Shown here in pieces: positions 56,256 through 64,000 of a stretch of DNA of 64,000 bases. The notes beneath the pieces were generated by a model. It made no database searches, was not told where the DNA came from, and saw only the letters and a list, made by a program, of their open reading frames with translations. The stretch's first letter is position 1; every line of letters begins with the position of its first letter. The position numbers and the translations under genes are program-made. This DNA is from Shinisaurus crocodilurus (Eukaryota; Chordata; Lepidosauria; Squamata; Shinisauridae), in contig CM037876.1 in the NCBI GenBank assembly GCA_021292165.1, positions 103,688,324-103,752,323 on the forward strand, written 5' to 3'.

Positions 56256-56834
56256 TTTTAGCTTTTGCACACCCAGGAGATGGGGCTGAAACCTACAGAG
56301 CATTGATACTAGCAACTCTCACTAAATGCATTTTTAAAAGATACCCCAAGAACATCTCATATCAGTGACAGATATCTGATATGTGCATATGAATCCACCT
56401 TAAATTGAATCAGAACACTGTCCATCTAGGTAGTTCAGTTGTCTACCCTGACCGGCAGCAGCATTAGCCTCAGATGAACTTTTTCCTGAGAGATGGAAAA
56501 TCCTTTTTAAGCAGCAATGCCAGGATTTGTAGCTGGGACCTCCTGCTTGCAAAACACCTACTTATCAAGCTATGGCCCTGGGACTGGTCTTGGAAATAGA
56601 ATCAGCAAAGTCTATGCATTGTTAAATGCCTTGGAAACTTATGCTAAGAAGAGGCTTATGCACTTGAGACATAAACAAAAACCCCGCTATCACTGGTGAC
56701 CCTAAGAAGGCAACAAGGAACATTAAGCAATTGGAGGGGGACTGAATTAATTTCACATATTGACTTGAACTAACCAGAAAATTCCTTGACTGCAGCCTTC
56801 TAGTTTCATTTTAATATTATTAATGTGTCAGATG

Positions 56835-57481
56835 TAGGGATGTGGTGACGCTGGGTGACTCGTTTGAGCTCAATGGACCTCCTGCCTGCTTTCGATCTGA
56901 TGATCAGAAATGGGCTGAGTTGGGGCGGGGGGGGGATCCACGGATTTCTGTCTCTAACACAGGCCACAGTTTGTGCATTTTAAAAAAATGCTAAGGAAAT
57001 TTGAGCAAATGGCACAATTTGCATACTTTTACGCAATGTGCATAACTTTAAACAACTTGCATAAATTGTGGTATTTTGCATATTTTTCACAAATCAGCAC
57101 CCGAAAAGCATGTGAATCTAGTGTGATTTGCGTAAAACTGGCCAATCAACCTAGATCCATGTGCTTTTCAGGTGTTGATTTGCGAAAAACATGCAAAATA
57201 CAGCGTTTTATGCAAATTTATGTAAAGTCACACAAATTGTGTAAAGTTACAAAATCTGTGTAAAGTACGCAAATTGCACCGTTTGCGCAAATTTCCTTAG
57301 CGTTTTTTTTAAAAATGCGCAAACTGTGGCCCGTCTTAGAGAGGGAAGTCCATGAGCTGGCTCGACTTGCATCATAGTGAGTCAGCGCCAGCGCCGGGCT
57401 TGTGAATTGGAATCCGGGGGACCGAATTGTGGAAACCCGTTGGATTTTCACCCCCCCCATCAGATCCCTCACGCATCCCTA
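56835..57481. mobile_element. 647-bp hAT element with palindromic AT-rich core
   Basis: The ends are TAGGGATGTGG and, inverted, TAGGGATGCGTGAGGG. Both flanks are gtcagatg (56827-56834 and 57482-57489). Positions about 56960-57335 are a long inverted repeat: cacagtttgtgcattttaaa / aaatgcgcaaactgtgg outside and gaaaagcatgtgaatctag / ctagatccatgtgcttttc near the centre at about 57140. Confidence 0.92.
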
Positions 57482-57489
57482 GTCAGATG

Positions 57490-58121
57490 TTAGTAACACC
57501 ATAGCTGCATCCAATTCCTCTCCCCCCACCCCACCCCATTATGTAGAATAAGGGTGACAACAATCCCTGTTGTTACAGGAATTGTAGCTTGTAAGCAAGC
57601 TGTGTAAGTCACGGAGCCTTTCGGTGACTCACTCAGTTCCTTCCTTGCCACATATCCACTTATTTAAGTGAGCAGGCACTATCATGAGAAATCATCTCTC
57701 GTTATTTCCCATCTGCTCAAGTATAGAGCAACGTGCCAAGGATGGAGCGGAATTCAAAGGAGGGGGTGGGGTGGAAAGCCACCGATTGAAAGGAGTGAGG
57801 TGGTGAATAGCTGTGTGGCTGATTCATGCATGTACAGAGGCGTATAAATTCACAGCAGTTTTGATATGAAGCACAAAGGCAATTTGGGCAACCACCACTG
57901 TTTACTTTCTGAAATCAAAAGGGAAAAAAAGTCCCCATTGGCATCAATGGAGGCTTTTTTGTCTTTGTGGGGAGGGTGGGATTTCAGGAAGCAAATGGGG
58001 GGGGTGTTGGGGGGGAGGCATGGTGGTGATTAGCGTAATGTGTAGTTTGGTTCTCAGGGTCACAGAACGAACGCACAAACAGAGGGAACAACAAAACACC
58101 AAAGCAGTAACAGTATATACG
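57490..58121. other. No feature recognised
   Basis: Unassigned, with G-runs near 58000-58015. Confidence 0.4.
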
Positions 58122-58700
58122 GTGAGCAAAAACCTAAGTTAAGGGATATGAATGTCATCACATAACAAAATTAATACTAAAAAGTACAAATATTAAAAAC
58201 CATGTAACGGAGACATATGTGTCAAAATGTACAATTAAAACGTACAATTGAATATATAAAACCTAAATGCTAAAATGTAATAATGTAAAAAAGACACACA
58301 TGACAATATATATAAAAATTAAAACCAGAGTATATAATAAAACCTTAAAAACTACATATGGGCCAAGTGTGTTTCAACATCTGTCTTCGTCAGCAGTCTA
58401 CAATAAACACTTTATCCTAAACTCTAATTGAAAAATCTTTCATTGGAAGGCCGAATGAATTCATCCATGTATCTTGAACAAATGTTCATTCTAGGTAAAC
58501 AGCTGCTTGATAATACGATCATCAGAATAAGTTAGCAAAAGCTAAGCAATGTATATGGAAAGTAAAGGAGTTATTGTAAAGGAGTTTCAAGGCCGTGTAT
58601 AAGTAATATGTCTGTTATATGGTTCTTAATATTTGTACTTTTTAGTATTAAACATTTTTATTTGACATTCATGTCCCTTAACTTAGGTTTTTGTTGACAA
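58122..58700 (-). mobile_element. Inverted-repeat unit, probably Penelope-like
   Basis: 58125-58205 (aaaaacctaagttaaggg, atgaatgtcatcac, aatactaaaaagtacaaata) recurs inverted at 58622-58695 with few changes. The centre holds a gggccaagtgtgtttcaac...cttcgtcagcag tract. On the minus strand this shows CTGACGA and, 11 bases later, GAAA, the order of the hammerhead core that Penelope-like elements of vertebrates carry. Reverse transcriptase sequence is absent. The family call is inference. Confidence 0.45.
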
Positions 58701-59450
58701 ACTGCAGGAACAGTACAGAATCAGAACGGGGGACACAGAGAATGAGGAACTGGAAGCAGGCTTGTTTAAATAAAGGACTTTGTTTTTTCATAACTCATGT
58801 CTGATTTTTCAGTAGTTGCAAACACCATCTGCAACGCCTAGTAGCTCCAATTAAAGGGTCTTGGGTAGCAATATTCAAATGAGACCTAGTTCTCAGTGAG
58901 GCGGTAACCCTGTGTCTGAGCTGCTGTATCATTGCAGCTGAGGACCTACATGACTGAATGCTCCTCCATACAAAAAAGCCCCCTCTGGGTTTGCACGTCA
59001 CACCAACCCGCCCTGGCAATAAGGCATGGTAGGCTGATGCAAGAACAACCCACAGTGTGCCTGACAGACGATTGGGTGCACTGTGGGTTGTCACCCCCTC
59101 CTTCACCCTTGCTCTGCCAGCCAGCATCCCAGGGGACTTTGCAGCTCAAGCTGCTCCCTCTGCTGCGATAGGGAGTCATTTTGGCTCCCCCTTTTAATCT
59201 CTCTCCCCTTTAATCTCCTTCCCCAGAGTTTGTTTTTTGTGATCTCCATTTTGCCAGCCACTGACAGGCCCTCCAAAGTGCTCAAGCAGTTTAGCACCCC
59301 CTTTTTAAATTGTTTTTGCACCCCAAATTATTTTTGCACCATGAAAAAACCCTTTGAAAAGGAGCCAGAATTTTGACAGCTAGCTGTCAAACCTCCGTGC
59401 TCCAGTAAAAGGGGGTGGGTGCACTTTTCCACCTTCCTCAGTTCCTAGAG
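58701..59450. other. Mostly unassigned; Harbinger-like scraps
   Basis: gggtttgcacgtcacaccaaccc (58988) and a following acaacccacagtgtgcc resemble inner parts of the 30022/60193 type elements. No gene. Confidence 0.35.
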
Positions 59451-59586
59451 CTTGGCTCTCCAACCTTGGGTCCCCAGATGTTGCTGGACTGCAGCTCCCA
59501 GAATCCCTTGCCATTAGCCATGCTGGCTGGGTATGCTGGGAGCTGTAGGCCAGCAACATCTGTGGACCAAAGGTTGGAGAGCCCTG
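59451..59586. mobile_element. hAT MITE, GGCTCTCCAACC family, exact duplication
   Basis: The ends are cttggctctccaaccttggg and the inverse of ggttggagagccctg. Both flanks are tcctagag (59443-59450 and 59587-59594). Related to 63345-63478. Confidence 0.88.
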
Positions 59587-60192
59587 TCCTAGAGTCTCAG
59601 GAATGGGTGGAAAAGTTGGGGGCACTGGGACGTATCATGGGACCACAAAAAAAAAACCCGAGGATCCTCCCAGTGCCAAGGGGGGGGGATAAATCTCTCC
59701 ACCCCCTTTTGCAAGCAAAGATCACTCGTGTCTGTACTTTGAATTGACAGCTCGCCTTTTGACATCTGTCAAAACAAAGCAAGGTGCAACCCCCCCCCCC
59801 AAAAAAACCCTGTTGGGACCCTCTCTGGGTCAATGTCCATGGTAGGTACCTGCTGCATTTGGACAGCAGGTACCTCCAGGACATTACCCAAGTGAGTCTT
59901 CCCATTTTTGCACCCGCAGAAAAGTGTACAACTGCACCTCCAGACTTGCGCAATTCCAGCTAAATAAATGAATAAATGAAACTGTTTGCGCATGTTTGGG
60001 ACACATACCCAAAAAAGGTGGCGGGGGGGCGGTGAGCCAATGACAGTTGCCCCACCATGCTGCTTGGGCATCAGCGGGACGGCTGGCACTGGCTGCAGCT
60101 CAGGTAAGCTTGACAAGAGGGGCAAGGGTTTTTTTGCCGCTCTTGCTGAGTGGCTCACTCACTGTTGCCCACAACCTATGGTGGGGGCGGTT
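59587..60192. other. No feature recognised
   Basis: Short A, C and G runs near 59645-59690 and 59790-59810. Unassigned. Confidence 0.4.
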
Positions 60193-60373
60193 ATCTGGGT
60201 TCGGACAGCACACCAACTTACCATGGGTGAAACTACAGAGCTTGGGTTCTCAGGGTGGCTTGTTGGGAGAAAAAAACAAGCCACCCTGAGGAAAGCGGTC
60301 TGCGTTCAGACGACACAAGAACCAACCATGGCTCACAGCCCATGGTGGGTTGTCGTGTCATACAAACCAGATC
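60193..60373. mobile_element. Harbinger-like small inverted-repeat element
   Basis: The ends are atctgggttcggacagcac and the inverse gatctggtttgtatgacac. The middle has an exact inverted pair: cagggtggcttgtt and aacaagccaccctg (60250-60292). Confidence 0.55.
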
Positions 60374-60403
60374 AGTATAAGACAGCTTCATACTGTCTTA
60401 TGA

Positions 60404-60573
60404 GGCCTGTGGCTCACACTGGCTCAGCTTGTCTGAGCGTGGAAAGCTAAGCAGAGTCAAGCCTGGTTATTACTTGGATGGGAGACCCCTCCTCTAGTTT
60501 CCTGCATTGAGCAGCGGGTTGGACTCGATAGCCTTGTAGGCTCCTTCCAACTCTATGATCTATGAAATCTATA
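60404..60573 (+). mobile_element. 5S-derived SINE with CR1-like tail
   Basis: Close to the copies at 23762, 27160 and 50730. It is preceded by atcagtataagacagcttcata, the end of an Ala-type tRNA SINE. Confidence 0.9.
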
Positions 60574-61504
60574 TGAGTCTCATTGACTTATAAGACCATG
60601 TTGTTTCACCCATGTCTGGAGATAAGACTTCTAATATAGGGGATGCTTGTAAGATGTAGAAAAAAGGACCTCCACTGCATTACTTGAAGAAACTACTGTT
60701 AACTCAAATGTGTTGTGTTTTATTTAAATGTGTGCTTCAAAAGTAAATAAAAATATACTTACACTTTTATATTCAAATTAGTCTAAATTTGTAGTATAAT
60801 TGAATATACCTGCAGACATCTGTTTACATAATTAAAAGCGCCTAGTTTGCCACTGTTAATTGGCAATGGTGATTAAGGATGCATCCAGATGTTTGCTTTT
60901 TCCAATATTCATAGTACTTTTGTAGGTGACTAACATGTAGACACAGCCTGTAGGACACCCATAAGCCATATGCCAACTGTGCTAAACCTTATGGTTGTTG
61001 CTGATAGTCCAGATGTACTACAGGTTAATAATGGGGTTGGGGTGTAGTAACAATTGGACAAAACCAAGTAATTTCTATGAAGAATTGTGCTGACCTGTTC
61101 CATTCCAGAAAAGAACATTTTGGCTCATTTCTGGTTGCTTTAGAAAATGCTAGTTTCCTGTTGTGCTAGTGGTGGGTCCTGCTAGTGCATAGAACAGCTG
61201 CACAACCTGTGTTTTGGGGGTTGAATGCAACCCAGAAGACCTTTACTGCAGCATTCCCCAAGGATGTCCTGACCCCTCCACCCGCCCACCCGATTTCCTC
61301 ACCACTTGTTGTCTCTTTCCTTCAGAGATCCTTGTACAGATAACTCTCTTCTCACTACTGCTAGCAGCACTGGGGTGTGTGTATGTGTGTGTGCACATGT
61401 ATGTGTGTGCAGCCCCCACCCCCCAAGCAAGTATCACATGTGGCCTTCGGGGCCAATAAGGCTGTGCACGTCTGATCTTGAAGCATCCTAATGACAATAA
61501 AATT
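60574..61504. other. No feature recognised
   Basis: Unassigned AT-rich sequence with a (TGTG) run near 61373-61412. Confidence 0.4.
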
Positions 61505-61636
61505 CAGTCTTTCCCAACCTTGCTTCCCCATATGTTGTTGGCCTACAATCCCCATCATCCCTGACCATTGGCTGTGGTGGATGGGGATGATGGGAGCTGT
61601 AGTTCAACAACATATGTGGACCCAAGGGAAAGGTAT
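61505..61636. mobile_element. hAT MITE, decayed right end
   Basis: Left end cagtctttcccaaccttgc; the right inverse is aagggaaaggt. The inner arms acaatccccatcatccc and gggatgatgggagctgtag pair. Confidence 0.6.
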
Positions 61637-61880
61637 AAAGCAAGAATAGTTCCTCCAATGGCATTGCCCTAAACATCTGAGCCAAAGGTGTTCACTTTAA
61701 TTGGTGCTAGTTTATGCCAGTTCCTACCTCTGCCTACACCTCATGAAGGCCAGTGATAGATTTCTAATTGGTTTATAAAGTTAAGCCAAACACTGGTGAC
61801 CCTCCACCTTAATAACAGTCAACTGTTTGGTTTCCCAGCACAGGATGTCTTGGTGAAATACATTTCTTGTGCTTCTAGAG

Positions 61881-61965
61881 CAGTGTTCTCCAACCTTGGG
61901 TCCCCAGATGTTTTTGGCCTACAACTCCCAGCATGCCCCAGCCAGCAACAGGTTGGAGAACACTG
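61881..61965. mobile_element. Short hAT MITE, CAGTGTTCTCCAACC family
   Basis: 85 bp with ends CAGTGTTCTCCAACCTTGGG and the inverse ggttggagaacactg. The flanks ttctagag and ctctagag match at 7 of 8. The right arm is deleted inside. Confidence 0.88.
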
Positions 61966-63344
61966 CTCTAGAGGAGTGGTGGTGTTCACATTTTCTTCAT
62001 GGCATCATTTTTATATCCATTCATTTGCTGGGGAATTCCAGTGTGACACAGAACTTGGGCTACTGGCCAGTTTATTGGGCTTCACTGTTGCCCTGCTTGA
62101 ACTGAGAGTGTGATATGAACACAGCCAAATCTTTCCTATTACTCCGCAATGCAGGAAAACCTGCGCTAGTAATTGCAAGCTATCTTTCAGGGAATACTTG
62201 CTCCCATTACTGCCCTGGAAACTTGTGTTGAGGGGCAGTATAAAAATCTATTAAGTAAATTGGTAAATTACTGATCTCACTGAAGAACCGCAAGTTTCTA
62301 CAGAACAGTTTTAAATCCCACTGCTTAGAGGATCAGCCCAGTAGTGACTCCTGATTCTTCTGACCTTGTTTGTCGCTGCTTAGAAACAGGAATAGATTTT
62401 TTTTTGTCTCCGTAGCTTTTTAAAGTGGCCTTTGAAGTAGCAATTTGGGGAACTTTTACCTCACAGCATGTTTACTTTAAAAACAGACAGAAAGATAACG
62501 CAATAACATGCCATCTCTTTAGCGCCAACATGCATGAGCACTTCTGCATTGTAAAAATATTTGTTATGTAATGATTTATTACAATTGCTAAAATAAAGAA
62601 GATAAATATGAGCCGCCCTTGGAGTCCTGCACTTCTAGCCTGGAGCTATGCCTATGCATGCCTGCTCTTCACTGTGCACTTGTGGGGGGAGACTGCCATT
62701 TGGTAACCTGGGGAAATACCAGCCACTAGACAAGATCCATGAAAGGTTTCCTGCATTGCCCCTTCAGAATTCAGAGTGTGGGGAGCTGGCAGACACCTCA
62801 GGACTAAGAGCGGGGATGACTCCAAATGGGCACTTCAGGGGCAAACTAGAAGTTACATGCAAATGCTTTGAAAGGTTTTTTGGGTTGTTGTTGTTTTACA
62901 ATGAACACCAGCTTTGGCAGCTGCCATTTTGAGCAAAGGAATTTAGGAGGACCGGGGGTGTGTGGAGCGTCTAACCTTTCCCTGCTGGCTGATTTTCCAA
63001 GATCACACCCAAGCTGCTTTTTACCCTGTGGGGTTCTGGGCATGTATTTTATACCACTCCTCCGCTTAAAGACTGGGCCATTTGAAGCTGCTTTTCATTA
63101 AAGAAACACCAACAAATCTTCCAGGGCTTTGTTACATGCATTTGTGTATGTAATGTATCATTTCCACCTGAGGGAGAGGAGAAAATATGGTTCCGTAAGT
63201 GTTGACTCCTCTAGGCCCAGCTGTTCTCTTCAAGGCTAACTTGATATGTGTCCATGTCAGAAATGGAGGCACAGCTGAGCTGACAGAAAGCTGAAATTGG
63301 ATTAATGAACCATTGCTCTTTTGACGAAGGTAGTCATTATAGGT
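61966..63344. other. No gene; LINE-tail scrap
   Basis: 62200-62266 (gccctggaaacttgtgttgaggggcagtataaaaat) resembles a LINE tail. The rest is unassigned. Confidence 0.4.
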
Positions 63345-63478
63345 CAGGCTCTCCAACTTGGGCCCCCAGATGTTGCTGGCCTACAGCTCCCAGCATACCC
63401 AGCCAGCATGGCTAATGGCAAGAGATTCTGGGAGCTGTAGTCCAGCAACATCTGGGGACCCAAAGTTGGAGAGCCCTG
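63345..63478. mobile_element. hAT MITE, CAGGCTCTCCAAC family
   Basis: The ends are CAGGCTCTCCAACTTGGG and the inverse of agttggagagccctg. The flanks ttataggt and ttatagtt match at 7 of 8. Confidence 0.85.
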
Positions 63479-63559
63479 TTATAGTTGATTTAGATGTTAG
63501 AGGGAGCTAAACTGAAGAAATGGTATCGATGGCTGGTGTTTGGATGCTAAACTTTATTA

Positions 63560-63690
63560 CAGTGCAATTCTGTGCATATTTACTCAGACGTAAGCCCCAC
63601 TATGTACAATGGGGCTTGCTCCCTAGTATGTGTGCTTAGGTTTGCAGTCTTACAGTGCAGTCCTATACATATCTACTTAGTTACAATGTA
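63560..63690. repeat. Short foldback repeat, gctgcaatcct family
   Basis: acagtgcaattctgtgcatatttactcagacgtaagccccac, then atggggcttgctccc and cagtgcagtcctatacatatctactta: arms of the repeat seen at 31150, here about one and a half units. Confidence 0.6.
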
Positions 63691-64000
63691 ATGATTATAT
63701 GTCTCAGCATCCCCTTTAAATATAGAACTAAAAATCAGCAGCTCAGACTACTGCCAACTTACGGTAGTAATCACACATACAGTTGGAAAAAGATAGTGTA
63801 CTTGGAAAAAGATAGTGTTAATGCTGCTTTTGTCACCAGCTTGTGTTTCTTTATGAGCGGCAGCAACAAACAGGACAAGGACGCTGATGCCTTTGGATCT
63901 CCAGGTTACAGGGTATTAAGTGTGTGTGTGTGTGTGTGTGTGTGTATGCTACTGCCTCAGAATCTCCTGCAGCAGTCTCAAGCAATCATTGTTCCTGCAC
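63691..64000. other. Window end, GT microsatellite
   Basis: (GT)n at 63920-63945 and a tandem 18-bp repeat (cttggaaaaagatagtgt, near 63783-63818). No gene. Confidence 0.5.

Noticed and set aside
55907..56368. 153-aa frame
   Set aside because: It runs through (CT)n and (CA)n repeats; no motif outside them.
1..64000. CRISPR array, operon or prokaryotic system
   Set aside because: No regular spaced repeats, no ribosome-binding sites with packed frames; the SINE, LINE and hAT content is vertebrate.

Overview
This is a vertebrate nuclear window with no host gene that I can support. The repeat content points to a squamate reptile (lizard or snake): two copies of a tRNA-derived SINE of the Sauria/Squam type, 5S-rRNA-derived SINEs, L2-type LINEs with 3' ends of the GGCGGTATAAATA(AATA)n kind, 5'-truncated L1, and very many short non-autonomous hAT elements. 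Almost every long reading frame is either chance or lies inside a decayed mobile element. The squamate assignment is recognition from memory of repeat families, not a database result.

Layout. 1-900: a CpG-rich block with a 46-bp palindrome, then a likely LTR. 0.9-9.7 kb: hAT fragments, a GC-rich inverted-repeat element (4.9-5.3 kb), an L1 insertion flanked by a 17-bp duplication (5.6-6.5 kb), a 5S-type SINE, two hAT elements and a solo LTR (9.19-9.67 kb). 10.5-14.8 kb: a 1.17-kb GC-rich foldback element, an L2 copy on the minus strand split by a hAT element that itself contains a second hAT element, and a 657-bp hAT element packed with GACTCG motifs. 15-22 kb: hAT relatives, a Sauria-type SINE and microsatellites. 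22.5-26.84 kb: the most structured object, a broken Ty3/gypsy LTR retrotransposon on the minus strand whose pol order is protease, integrase, reverse transcriptase, RNase H. That order is typical of the Gmr1-like group and not of ordinary gypsy elements. 27-35 kb: a 5S SINE, two Harbinger-like inverted-repeat elements, a tRNA-type SINE, a 925-bp hAT element and an L2 3' end. 35-44 kb: mostly unassigned sequence, with Tigger-like and hAT insertions. 44-64 kb: further hAT elements (one with a perfect 8-bp duplication at 46.7-47.1 kb), a nearly perfect 286-bp duplication (51.7 and 52.2 kb), an AT-rich palindromic hAT element (56.8-57.5 kb), and a Penelope-like inverted-repeat unit (58.1-58.7 kb).

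The parts do not form a pathway. The window reads as a repeat-rich intergenic or intronic region that kept accumulating DNA transposons, with nested insertions that give relative ages. The strongest pattern beyond the individual features is that all twelve CAG-ended hAT elements of one size class with a readable 8-bp duplication have TA at its centre, the Buster-type target preference, while other hAT families here do not.
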